Assembly (NCBI GenBank): GCA_964591245.1
Contig: CAZPZZ010000148.1
Coordinates: forward strand, 1 to 10,189
DNA length: 10,189 nucleotides
DNA from: CAZPZZ01 sp964591245
GTDB taxonomy: Bacteria > Acidobacteriota > Vicinamibacteria > Vicinamibacterales > UBA8438
Direction of reading: 5' to 3'
Within the stretch, counting starts at the first letter, position 1. Each line of letters begins with the position of its first letter. This document shows, piece by piece, positions 1-6,614 of this stretch. Both the position numbers and the translations under genes were made by a program. The notes below the pieces were generated by a model. The model saw nothing but the letters and a program-made list of their open reading frames with translations, searched no databases and was not told where the DNA came from.

Positions 1-938
1 GGACCATCTCCGCGCTCGCCATCCCCAAGCACCGTTGAGATCTGCCCGGTGGTGACGTCGACCATGCGGATGACGTGATTCTCGGTATCTGCCACATACA
101 GGTTACCGTCTGCGTAGGCGAGGCCCTTCGGACCGGCGAGTGTCGCTTCGGTCGCGGGCCCTCCGTCTCCGGTGTAGCCCTGTTCTCCTGTACCGGCGAC
201 GTGGTGGATAGTCTCAGCCGAGAGATCGATCCGGTAGATCGCATTCCCCTCACGTAACGCCAGGTACAGATTTCCATCTGGGTCGCTGGCCATCGCCCTG
301 GGGCCATTGAGTGGGGTGCCGGCCAGGGGGGCACCGTCCGGCGTTGCTTCCCGGGCACCGGTGCCGGCCCAGGTTTCGATGAGCCCCGTCGTGGGATCCA
401 CGCGGCGAATACGATGATTGCCGATGTCGCAGATGAGTAGTCGGTTCTGTGGATCGAACGCGATGCTGTGAGGGCGTCGTAGTTCGGCATTCACGGCCTG
501 TCCGCCGTCTCCAGAGAATCCAGCGGTGCCGGTGCCGGCGACCGTGGAGATGATCCCTGTAGCCATGTCGACCCTGCGGACGACATGGCTATCGCGCTCG
601 ACGATGAAGAGGTCTCCGGCGCGGTCGAATTGAATCTCGTGCGGCATGTTCAAGGCCGCCTGGAGAGCTGGTCCACCATCCCCGTAGTAGCCGGCGTCGC
701 CGTTGCCGGCGATGATGGTGGTCTCCCCGGTGGCGAGGTCGAGGCGCCGCACACGCTGGTTGTCGAGGTCGCAGAAATAGAGCGCACCGTCTGGACCTAT
801 GACGACCCCGTAGGGATTGGCGACGCTCGTATCCGAGAGACCGGCGACACCATTGCCGATGACCGTCGTGACCGTGGCGGCGCCTAGATGTCCCGCGCTG
901 AAGAGCAGAGCGAACATGAGACAAATTCCGCGTTGCAT
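1..938 (-). CDS. Secreted NHL-repeat beta-propeller protein (C-terminus outside window)
   Basis: Translating the minus strand from the ATG at 938 gives 312 codons with no stop, so the gene runs off the left edge. The start follows GGAGG (945-949) with 6 nt spacing. Residues 1-21 (MQRGICLMFALLFSAG...GAA) form a signal peptide, so the product is exported. The rest is a tandem of about 56-residue NHL blades, each opening with a variant of AGxGxAGYxGDGGPA, followed by a P-x-x-(I/V/L) strand, a DGxLY strand and an R(V/I)RR(V/L)D strand. Five blades begin near residues 26, 75, 131, 187 and 245, and a sixth starts at the edge. The fourth blade is degenerate (GAREATPDGAPLAG), as is the first. NHL propellers are usually binding or scaffold surfaces, and no catalytic signature is visible here. 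It lies 80 bp downstream of the TPR lipoprotein gene on the same strand, so co-transcription is likely. The specific ligand is unknown. Confidence 0.9.
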   Translation of the reverse strand, partial: MQRGICLMFALLFSAGHLGAATVTTVIGNGVAGLSDTSVANPYGVVIGPDGALYFCDLDNQRVRRLDLATGETTIIAGNGDAGYYGDGGPALQAALNMPHEIQFDRAGDLFIVERDSHVVRRVDMATGIISTVAGTGTAGFSGDGGQAVNAELRRPHSIAFDPQNRLLICDIGNHRIRRVDPTTGLIETWAGTGAREATPDGAPLAGTPLNGPRAMASDPDGNLYLALREGNAIYRIDLSAETIHHVAGTGEQGYTGDGGPATEATLAGPKGLAYADGNLYVADTENHVIRMVDVTTGQISTVLGDGERGDG

Positions 939-971
939 GATGATCCTCCGTGAAAAATCGTTCCCATCTTC

Positions 972-1014
972 TTGTTGACCCCGGGGACGAAGAAGAGAGA
1001 GCGAGGGGTCACAA
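972..1014. repeat. Imperfect inverted repeat in the TPR-NHL gap
   Basis: TTGTTGACCCC (972-982) and GGGGTCACAA (1005-1014) are complementary except for one bulged base, with a 22-base spacer. Read on the minus strand it lies just after the TPR stop and before the NHL ribosome site. It could be an intercistronic hairpin that tunes downstream expression or stabilises mRNA. There is no T-tract directly after it, so it is not a clear terminator. Function is inferred only. Confidence 0.3.
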
Positions 1015-1018
1015 TCGT

Positions 1019-1723
1019 TTACCGTTGAGCCCGAATCGCTTGAGCGCGCGCCTCCAGGGGCATGGCCTCTGCGCTACGGTCGGTTGCTCGCAGCAGTCGT
1101 GTGTATTCATCCAATACCGTCAGTAACTGATCCTCGTCGGTCGCCGGGGTTTCCTGCAGAACGGTCAGCACTTCGCGATAGAGCGGGTCGGCGTCTGCGT
1201 ACCGCTTGTTTTGCCAGTAGAGGCCGGCAAGCGCCGTCCGTACCGCGAGCACGTCGATGTGACGGGAGCCTAGTTCCCATTCAAGTATCTCGAGAGCGCG
1301 ATGATACAGCGGCTCTGCATCTTCCGGGCGATCGCGGGCTGCATAGAAGATGGCCGCGTCAGCCATCAGGCGAGCCACACGGCGCGAGTTCCCGCCGTCA
1401 CTCCGTTCGAGTCGTGAGAGAGCTTCCAGGTAGAGTGGTTCCGCCTGGGTGTCGCGCCCTTGCGTGTGATGGAGGTCAGCCAGATTACCAAGTGTGATGG
1501 CCAGTCTCGCGTCCGAATCGTCAAAATCACGCGCGATTCGCTCGGCAGCGGTGAATGCAGCCTCAGCTTCGTCAAACCGCTCGTCCTGATACGCAAATAC
1601 GGCGGCGTCCATATACTGTTCCCAGGTGGGCTGCTGGCATGCGAGAAAGCACGCAAGCAGGGGAATTGACGCGGTTCGCATCCGGTGTCGGAAGCCGCAC
1701 GGCCTGACTCGGTACGAAATCAC
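1019..1723 (-). CDS. TPR-repeat lipoprotein, kinesin-light-chain type repeats
   Basis: The gene encodes 234 residues from a GTG at 1723. That start has AGAGG about 9 nt upstream and a perfect TATAAT box 25 bp upstream, which support it. An ATG at 1681 (residue 15) is the alternative, but it has no clear ribosome site. An arginine-rich N-region is followed by a short hydrophobic stretch (IPLLACFLAC). Cys25 in PLLAC fits a lipobox and Cys29 is a second candidate, so the protein is probably lipid-anchored. From residue 33 to the end there are about five helical-pair repeats. The last four recur roughly every 42 residues, and two contain the AEPLY...ALE signature typical of TPR_12/kinesin-light-chain repeats (near 94 and 136; a variant ADPLYREVL is near 178). 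TPRs mediate protein-protein contacts and no enzyme motif is seen. The secreted NHL propeller lies directly downstream and may be a partner, which is an inference. Confidence 0.88.
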   Translation of the reverse strand: MISYRVRPCGFRHRMRTASIPLLACFLACQQPTWEQYMDAAVFAYQDERFDEAEAAFTAAERIARDFDDSDARLAITLGNLADLHHTQGRDTQAEPLYLEALSRLERSDGGNSRRVARLMADAAIFYAARDRPEDAEPLYHRALEILEWELGSRHIDVLAVRTALAGLYWQNKRYADADPLYREVLTVLQETPATDEDQLLTVLDEYTRLLRATDRSAEAMPLEARAQAIRAQR

Positions 1724-1747
1724 AATTCTGAGCCTCTACAAAAAAGG

Positions 1748-1753
1748 ATTATA
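1748..1753 (-). promoter_or_regulatory. -10 box (TATAAT) for the TPR lipoprotein gene
   Basis: The minus strand reads GGATATAATCC, a perfect sigma-70 -10 hexamer. Transcription would begin near 1741, giving a leader of about 18 nt that contains AGAGG and ends at the GTG at 1723. No good -35 match is found at 16-18 bp spacing; the nearest partial match (CAGACA) is about 21 bp away, so the promoter may rely on an activator. Confidence 0.5.
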
Positions 1754-2004
1754 TCCGGAATTGAGATGGTGGTTTGTCTGGTCAGAGTGGGTATACACTG
1801 CGGTGAATAGGTTGTGCGATGTGCGCCGGGAAGGTGACGCATTCGCACGATCGGTACGTGTTCGAGGTGTGGCGGCTGAGGTGTGACGCGCCTGTGCGGG
1901 ATCAGCGTGGTTGAAGCCCTTAAGCGCAGCAAGACCATGTACGCTAGCTACTCCGTACCTTGTTTCATGTGGCCTGCGGGGACGGCCCCCGGATCTAGGT
2001 CACC
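1754..2004. promoter_or_regulatory. Divergent intergenic control region
   Basis: This is the gap between the divergent TPR and haem-c/propeller genes; no credible gene is seen in it. It contains a direct repeat GAGGTGTG at 1864-1871 and 1878-1885 (14 bp period), an inverted pair GTACG (1939-1943)/CGTAC (1954-1958), and a small GC hairpin CGGGG-ACGG-CCCC near 1977-1991 in the leader of the plus-strand gene. No convincing -35/-10 pair was found for the plus-strand gene. Confidence 0.35.
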
Positions 2005-2019
2005 AGGGAGAGTTCAACG

Positions 2020-4182
2020 ATGACAACAGCGAGAGTCTTTCTCGGGGCGTGTGCCGTCGGTGTTGCCATAGCCGTCGCGGCATTTGTGACTGGCGTGCAT
2101 GCTCAGTCTGCGGTGTCGGTTGATGACGATGACATCGGTGGTGTGGTCACCGGGCCAAATGGTCCAGAGGCAGGAGTGTGGGTGATCGCGGAGACGATGG
2201 ACCTGCCAACCCGTTTCAACCGGACCGTGGTGACCGACGACGAGGGGCGATATCTGGTGCCAGATTTGCCAGAGGGGACCTACGATATCTGGGTTCGCGG
2301 ATATGGCCTGGTCGACTCGCCGAAACAACAGGTCGTCCCCGGGACGCAACGAGATCTGACGGCGGTCGTCGCCCCGGATGCGTCGGCGGCCGCGCAGTAC
2401 TACCCTGCCGGTTATTGGTACTCACTGCTAGAGGCGCCTGCGCCAGACGAGTTTCCAGGAACGGGGCCTGACGGCAACGGGATCGCGCCGAGTATCACTA
2501 GTCAAGCCGCATGGCTCCGTGGTTTGAAATCCGGAGGATGTACGGCGTGCCACGCGCTTGGCAACAAGGCAACGCGTGAGATTCCGACACAACTTGGAGA
2601 GTTTGATTCGCTGGTGGATGCCTGGGACCGACGAATTCAGTCCGGACAGGCCGGTGGAAGTATGAGCGGGGCCCTCGACCGAATGGGCCGCCAGCGAGCG
2701 CTGCAGATGTATGCCGACTGGACGGGGCGCATCATGGCCGGTGAGCTACCCTCCGAACCTCCCAGGCCGCAGGGCGTCGAACGGAACGTGGTGGTCACCC
2801 AGTGGGATTGGGCGGACCCGAAGGCATACTTGCATGACGAGGTGTCGACGGATAAACGAAATCCGACGGTGAATGCGAATGGCCCCATTTATGGGGCGTT
2901 GGAGGCGAGCGCTGACTACGTGCCCGTGCTCGATCCCGTCCAGAACGCTATTCGTGAGGTGCCGGTTCCTGTCCGGGATCCGGATACTCCACTGGCCGCC
3001 GGTCCGCCACTCGCACCTTCTCCGTATTGGGGGGATGAGGCGATTTGGAATAGTCAGACCAATATCCACAATCCGATGCTGGATCAGGATGGTCGCGTTT
3101 GGCTGACTTCCCGGGTTCGTGGACCCGAGAATCCGCCGATGTGTCTGGATGGGTCGGATCATCCCTCGGCGCAGGCTTTTCCCAATGCTCGGGCGAATCG
3201 ACACCTTGCGGTCTATGACCCTGCAGCGGAGGAGATGACCCTCATCGGGACCTGTTACAGCACTCACCACTTGATCTTCGCCGAGGATGAGGACAACACC
3301 CTGTGGACCAGTGGCGGTGGGCAGGTGATCGGCTGGTTGAATACGAGACTCTTTCTCGAGAGCGGGGACGAGGAAGCTGCTCAGGGGTGGAGCCCGTTGG
3401 TGCTTGATACCAACGGCAACGGGCGACGTGACGAGTGGACGGAGCCCGATGAACCAACCGATGCGATGAAGGACACCCGGATTCGCTCTGGGTTTTACGG
3501 CGTGTCGGTCGATCCGAATGACGGCTCGGTGTGGGGATCGTCGCTGGGTATGCCCGGAGCGCTTGTTCGATTCGTACCTGGCGACAACCCATCGGAGACG
3601 GGATTGACTGAAATCTTCGAAGTGCCGTTCGAAGATCCCAACGCGAGTGAGGGGAACGTGTACTCACCGCGCGGGATGGACATAGACCGAAATGGTGTTG
3701 TCTGGACGCCACTAGCCAGCGGCCACTTGGCCAGTTTCGACCGAACGAAGTGTACGGGCGCGCTCAACGGCCCCGAGGCAACCGGTCGGCATTGCCCAGA
3801 AGGTTGGACGTTCTACGAGGAACCGCTTCCACAGATGAAAGGCATCACCGGGTCCGGGAGTGCCGAAGGCAGCTATTACGCGTGGGTAGACCAATTCGAT
3901 ACGTTCGGGTTGGGACTGGATGTGCCCATCAGCACGGGGAATGCGTCGGAAGCGCTCCTGGCACTCCAGGACGAGGAATGGGTCGTAATGCGAGTGCCCT
4001 ATCCGCTTGGCTTTTACACAAAATGGTTGGACGGTCGTATCGACGATCCCGATGCTGGTTGGAAGGGAAAGGGCCTGTGGGCGACGTGGAGCACGCGGGC
4101 GCCGTTCCACGCCGAGACCGGACAGGGCACCCCGAGTAAGGTGGTGCGATTTCAGCTGAGGCCGGATCCGCTGGCCAGATAG
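2020..4182 (+). CDS. Secreted carboxypeptidase-regulatory-like / haem-c / beta-propeller protein
   Basis: The product has 720 residues. The ATG at 2020 follows AGGGAGAG (2005-2012). Residues 1-28 are a signal peptide with likely cleavage at VHA|QS. Residues about 38-118 form a carboxypeptidase-regulatory-like (Ig-type) domain: GGVVTGPNGPEAGVWV, then TDDEGRYLVPDLPEGTYDIWV. Next comes a linker and a single haem-c motif C174-T-A-C177-H178. Candidate distal haem ligands are Met215, 222, 230 or 239. A conserved-looking segment follows at 262-291 (WDWADPKAYLHDEVSTD...NPTVNANGPIYG). From about 335 to the end, propeller-like strands recur (DGRVWLTSR, NTLWTSGG, GSVWGSS, GVVWTPL), resembling virginiamycin-B-lyase/NHL-type propellers. 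DTNGNGRRDE at 463-472 looks like a calcium loop, and STHHL (414-418) is a possible metal or active site. Haem attachment requires export to the periplasm, matching the signal peptide. An electron-transfer or oxidoreductase role is inferred and the substrate is unknown. The gene stands alone and ends in a terminator. Confidence 0.9.
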   Translation: MTTARVFLGACAVGVAIAVAAFVTGVHAQSAVSVDDDDIGGVVTGPNGPEAGVWVIAETMDLPTRFNRTVVTDDEGRYLVPDLPEGTYDIWVRGYGLVDSPKQQVVPGTQRDLTAVVAPDASAAAQYYPAGYWYSLLEAPAPDEFPGTGPDGNGIAPSITSQAAWLRGLKSGGCTACHALGNKATREIPTQLGEFDSLVDAWDRRIQSGQAGGSMSGALDRMGRQRALQMYADWTGRIMAGELPSEPPRPQGVERNVVVTQWDWADPKAYLHDEVSTDKRNPTVNANGPIYGALEASADYVPVLDPVQNAIREVPVPVRDPDTPLAAGPPLAPSPYWGDEAIWNSQTNIHNPMLDQDGRVWLTSRVRGPENPPMCLDGSDHPSAQAFPNARANRHLAVYDPAAEEMTLIGTCYSTHHLIFAEDEDNTLWTSGGGQVIGWLNTRLFLESGDEEAAQGWSPLVLDTNGNGRRDEWTEPDEPTDAMKDTRIRSGFYGVSVDPNDGSVWGSSLGMPGALVRFVPGDNPSETGLTEIFEVPFEDPNASEGNVYSPRGMDIDRNGVVWTPLASGHLASFDRTKCTGALNGPEATGRHCPEGWTFYEEPLPQMKGITGSGSAEGSYYAWVDQFDTFGLGLDVPISTGNASEALLALQDEEWVVMRVPYPLGFYTKWLDGRIDDPDAGWKGKGLWATWSTRAPFHAETGQGTPSKVVRFQLRPDPLAR

Positions 4183-4198
4183 CGTGCTTGAGGGGGAA

Positions 4199-4227
4199 CG
4201 CCCCGTTCCCGTGAGGGGAGCGGGGCG
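4199..4227. terminator. Strong GC hairpin terminator, probably bidirectional
   Basis: CGCCCCGTTCCC (4199-4210), loop GTGAG, GGGAGCGGGGCG (4216-4227) make a 12-bp stem with one G-U wobble. The tail CTTGCTGTTT follows on the plus strand. It starts 16 bases after the stop of the haem-c gene and lies 16 bases from the stop of the convergent SMP-30 gene. It is a good intrinsic terminator for the plus gene. The minus side lacks a T-run, so termination in that direction would be weaker. Confidence 0.8.
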
Positions 4228-4243
4228 CTTGCTGTTTCGGCGA

Positions 4244-5287
4244 CTACGGTCCGGGAATCACGCCTTCGGTCGTGAGTGCCACACGATAGAGGCTTGTGCT
4301 TGACGTCATGTAGAGCGTGCGTCCGTCGTCACCCCAGCCGACGTTGGCGGTGACCTCGCCAGTCTTGATGGTGCCGAGATGGGTGCCATCTGGCGCGAGA
4401 ACCCACACACCACCAGGTCCAGTGGCAAAGAGATTGCCGTCTACGTCTACCTTCAGACCATCTGCGGCACCTGGTTCTTGCTGATCGTTGACATCGTAGA
4501 AAACACGCGCGTTCGTGACGCCGCTGTCGTCGAGGTCGTATGCCATCCAGACCATGTTTTCGGCGTCGGAGTTGGCGACGTAGAGGATTGACTCGTCTGG
4601 CGACAGGGCGATGCCGTTCGGACGACTCTGGTCCTGCACGAGTAACTGTAGCGTTCCGTTTGAGAGCAGCCGATATACGCCGTTGAAGTCAAGTTCGCGA
4701 TCTGGCGATTCCTCCAATCCGGCGAGGCCATAGGGCGGGTCGGTGAAGTAGAGCGAGCCGTCCGACCCGTAGACCGCGTCGTTTGGGCTATTCAGCTGCC
4801 CCCCGTCATATGCCTCGACGACGATGCTTCGGGCACCGTCGTCCTCGAGGCGCGAAATGCGTCGGTTTCCGTGTTCGCAGATGATGAGATGGCCGGTTGC
4901 GTCGAACGTCAGCCCGTTGGAACTGACAGACCCTTTCCCCGCGCGGTCGCCTTCGAAGACGGGATCGAGAAAGGTACTGGCCCCGTCGGTCTCGGACCAC
5001 TGGTAAATTTCGTTACCCCGCACATCAGAGAAGAGTAGGCGGCTTTCTTGGCGGTCCCACACCGGGCCCTCGATGAAGGTAAAGCCCTCAGCCAGTTTTT
5101 CGATGGTTGCGTCGGTTGGGACGAGCGCGTCCATCCGTGGATCGATTCGGATGATCTCTCCGATGCTGGCCTCGGCTGGCGGAGCCGTCGGTGCGTCGTC
5201 CTCCGGTGCTGCTGGTTCGCTGCCACCGCAACTCAGTGCAAAGACGCCGAGGGCGATGAGCAGGGCAGTATCGCGTAAAGTGGTCAT
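4244..5287 (-). CDS. SMP-30/gluconolactonase-like lipoprotein
   Basis: The product has 347 residues. The ATG at 5287 is chosen because GGAGG lies 8 nt upstream and the signal sequence begins there. Residues 1-19 are hydrophobic and Cys20 sits in ALSC-GG, a likely lipobox, followed by a Pro/Ala/Glu-rich linker (23-40). The remainder is one SMP-30/gluconolactonase/LRE propeller. All expected metal-site positions are visible: Glu73 (FIEGPVW), Asn169 (NSPNDAV), Asn224 (RPNGIALSPD) and Asp276 (AADGLKVD). Further family strands are SSNGLTFDATGHLIICEHG and GSLYFTDPPYGL. Enzymes of this family hydrolyse sugar lactones or related esters using a divalent cation, so a lactonase at the envelope is the likely role; the exact substrate cannot be read. 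The gene is divergent from the MBL-fold hydrolase across a palindrome-bearing gap and convergent with the haem-c gene. Confidence 0.92.
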   Translation of the reverse strand: MTTLRDTALLIALGVFALSCGGSEPAAPEDDAPTAPPAEASIGEIIRIDPRMDALVPTDATIEKLAEGFTFIEGPVWDRQESRLLFSDVRGNEIYQWSETDGASTFLDPVFEGDRAGKGSVSSNGLTFDATGHLIICEHGNRRISRLEDDGARSIVVEAYDGGQLNSPNDAVYGSDGSLYFTDPPYGLAGLEESPDRELDFNGVYRLLSNGTLQLLVQDQSRPNGIALSPDESILYVANSDAENMVWMAYDLDDSGVTNARVFYDVNDQQEPGAADGLKVDVDGNLFATGPGGVWVLAPDGTHLGTIKTGEVTANVGWGDDGRTLYMTSSTSLYRVALTTEGVIPGP

Positions 5288-5295
5288 GGTGTCTC

Positions 5296-5300
5296 CCTCC
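5296..5300 (-). promoter_or_regulatory. Shine-Dalgarno deciding the SMP-30 lipoprotein start
   Basis: On the minus strand GGAGG is followed by GAGACACC and ATG, 8 nt spacing. This selects 5287 over an in-frame GTG at 5323, which would add 12 residues in front of the signal sequence. Confidence 0.8.
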
Positions 5301-5339
5301 AACAATAGATTGCTCTGGGGCACTCCAGATCCAATCGCC

Positions 5340-5358
5340 TAGAATACGATCGATTCTA
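5340..5358. promoter_or_regulatory. Palindrome TAGAAT-N7-ATTCTA, candidate operator
   Basis: TAGAATACGATCGATTCTA has perfect 6-bp arms around a 7-bp centre. It lies between the divergent SMP-30 and MBL genes, 4 bp from a second, longer dyad. Size and position fit a dimeric regulator site. TAGAAT also resembles a -10 hexamer, so it may overlap a promoter. The regulator is not identified. Confidence 0.4.
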
Positions 5359-5361
5359 TGC

Positions 5362-5378
5362 CAGGTGTGGTACACCTG
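5362..5378. promoter_or_regulatory. Perfect 7-3-7 palindrome, candidate operator
   Basis: CAGGTGT-GGT-ACACCTG is an exact inverted repeat in the divergent gap, 75 bp from the SMP-30 start and 82 bp from the MBL start. The central T-G-T-N3-A-C-A layout is the type bound by many dimeric repressors, including GntR-family proteins. That family link is only a suggestion. There is no T-tract, so a terminator is unlikely. It may control both genes. Confidence 0.5.
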
Positions 5379-5426
5379 TGCATCCAGTCACTCTATTGCA
5401 TGAGGGAATACCTCGGTGCGTGGGAC

Positions 5427-5452
5427 TGGAGAGACTCCAATTGGACGAGGAG
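5427..5452 (+). promoter_or_regulatory. Leader with overlapping hairpins and Shine-Dalgarno of the MBL gene
   Basis: TGGAG-AGA-CTCCA (5427-5439) is a perfect small hairpin. It overlaps the palindrome TCCAATTGGA (5436-5445). The CTCC at 5435-5438 is also complementary to GGAG in the ribosome site AGGAG (5448-5452), which sits 7 nt before the ATG at 5460. The ribosome site itself is clear and decides the start. Alternative folding is speculative because the arms are only 4-5 bp. Confidence 0.4.
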
Positions 5453-5459
5453 AGAGGGA

Positions 5460-6362
5460 ATGACGCGAGCATTGGTACTCGGGGGAGTGGTGGTGGTGGG
5501 CATGCTGTCCACGACGGTCGGAGCACTTCAGCAGCTGAACCAGGGCGCGATCGACGGGGCGCAGATCGAGCAGGTTAAGGAGAATCTCTACGTCATCAAG
5601 GGAAATACACCGGTTGACCGGGCACTTTTCAGTGGCGGGAATGTCGGAGTGTTTGTCATGGAACGTGGGGTGGCGATTGTCGATACCAAGCTGCCCGGTT
5701 GGGGACAGGTTCTGCTGGACAGGATTCGGACGGTGACCGACAAGCCGATTGTCACCATCGTGAACACCCATACGCATGGTGATCATGTCGGGAGTAACGG
5801 TTTTTTCCCGGATACCGTGAACATCGTTGCGCACGAGAACACCAAGGCCAATATGGAGCGCATGGACAATTTTCAGGGTGAGAACGCGAAGTATTTGCCG
5901 AAACAGACCTATTCCGAGCGGATGACACTCGGAGCGGGTGCAGACCAGATGGATCTGTATTATTTTGGAGCTGGGCACACCAACGGCGACACTTTCATTG
6001 TGTATCCCGCTCTGGGAGTACTGCAGACCGGCGATATGTTCCCGTGGCGGGACGCTCCGTTCCTGGATACGAACAACGGTGGCAGTGGTGTGGCGCTTCC
6101 GGAGACGTTGGCGGCATTGATTGATGGGATCGACGGAATCGAGACTGTGATTCCGGGCCATATTCCGGTGACCACCTGGGATAGTCTTGTGGAGTTTCAG
6201 GGTTTTACCCGCGATCTGCTTGACGCGGTTCGTAGGGAAAAAGCGGCTGGCTCGAGTGCCGATCAAGCGGTGGCAGCCGTCGATCTTTCCGGCGATTACC
6301 CGGATTATGACTCCACTCGGGTGGAGGCCGCGGTTCGCGTGATCTACGGCGAATTGCCCTAA
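5460..6362 (+). CDS. Secreted metallo-beta-lactamase-fold hydrolase
   Basis: The product has 300 residues. The ATG at 5460 follows AGGAG at 7 nt and begins a clean signal peptide (MTRALVLGGVVVVGMLSTTVGA, cleavage near 22). Upstream in-frame codons back to 5358 lie in the palindrome region and lack a ribosome site. All zinc ligands of the MBL fold are present: H104-x-H106-x-D108-H109 (THTHGDHVG), His173 (AGHTNGD), Asp192 (TGDM) and His234 (IPGH). The product is therefore expected to be an active binuclear metallohydrolase in the periplasm. MBL-fold enzymes cleave beta-lactams, lactones, thioesters, phosphodiesters and other substrates. Nothing here marks it as a true antibiotic-resistance enzyme, and the sequence resembles the generic secreted 'MBL fold hydrolase' group. 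Its divergent partner is a lactonase-family lipoprotein, which makes lactone or ester chemistry plausible but unproven. Confidence 0.92.
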   Translation: MTRALVLGGVVVVGMLSTTVGALQQLNQGAIDGAQIEQVKENLYVIKGNTPVDRALFSGGNVGVFVMERGVAIVDTKLPGWGQVLLDRIRTVTDKPIVTIVNTHTHGDHVGSNGFFPDTVNIVAHENTKANMERMDNFQGENAKYLPKQTYSERMTLGAGADQMDLYYFGAGHTNGDTFIVYPALGVLQTGDMFPWRDAPFLDTNNGGSGVALPETLAALIDGIDGIETVIPGHIPVTTWDSLVEFQGFTRDLLDAVRREKAAGSSADQAVAAVDLSGDYPDYDSTRVEAAVRVIYGELP

Positions 6363-6385
6363 CTCGCCGCGGCCGTCGCCGCAGG

Positions 6386-6422
6386 GGCCGTTGGCGTGCT
6401 GAGGTGACGGCCGGCTAATTTT
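6386..6422 (+). terminator. Possible weak terminator after the MBL gene
   Basis: GGCCGT (6386-6391) and ACGGCC (6407-6412) form a 6-bp stem with a 15-base loop, followed by GGCTAATTTT. It is 24 bases past the MBL stop. The loop is long and the T-run short, so this is tentative. The remaining gap to 6614 holds no credible gene and no clear promoter. Confidence 0.3.
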
Positions 6423-6614
6423 GCGCCGCCGTAGTGATGGTGTGGACACGGGTGTCAGCCCGAGACGACGGCAGCGGTGAGCCTGGACGGCGTGGCACGA
6501 TTCCGCCTTGTCGTACACCGGTCGGTACTCGAGCCAGTTGTTCTCGCGAGGCAGAGGCGATAGCGATACTTCGTTGGCCTTCGATTTCTCTCTTGTGAAT
6601 TGCGGAATGTGCTT

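Noticed and set aside
585..924. Overlapping short frames on both strands inside the NHL gene
   Set aside because: The NHL repeats read continuously in one other minus frame; these are by-products of the repetitive GC-rich sequence.
2746..3270. 174-codon open frame antisense to the haem-c gene
   Set aside because: Arg/Ile-rich translation with no domain and no ribosome site; a shadow of the real gene.
5288..5323. Upstream GTG start for the SMP-30 lipoprotein
   Set aside because: It adds 12 polar residues before a good signal sequence and ignores the GGAGG placed for the ATG at 5287.
5358..5459. Upstream start for the MBL hydrolase
   Set aside because: It would place coding sequence over the palindromes, lacks a ribosome site and buries the signal peptide 34 residues in.
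5460..6362. Calling the MBL-fold protein an antibiotic-resistance carbapenemase
   Set aside because: The zinc ligands are shared by the whole superfamily. Nothing else points to a resistance enzyme, and the context is metabolic or envelope.
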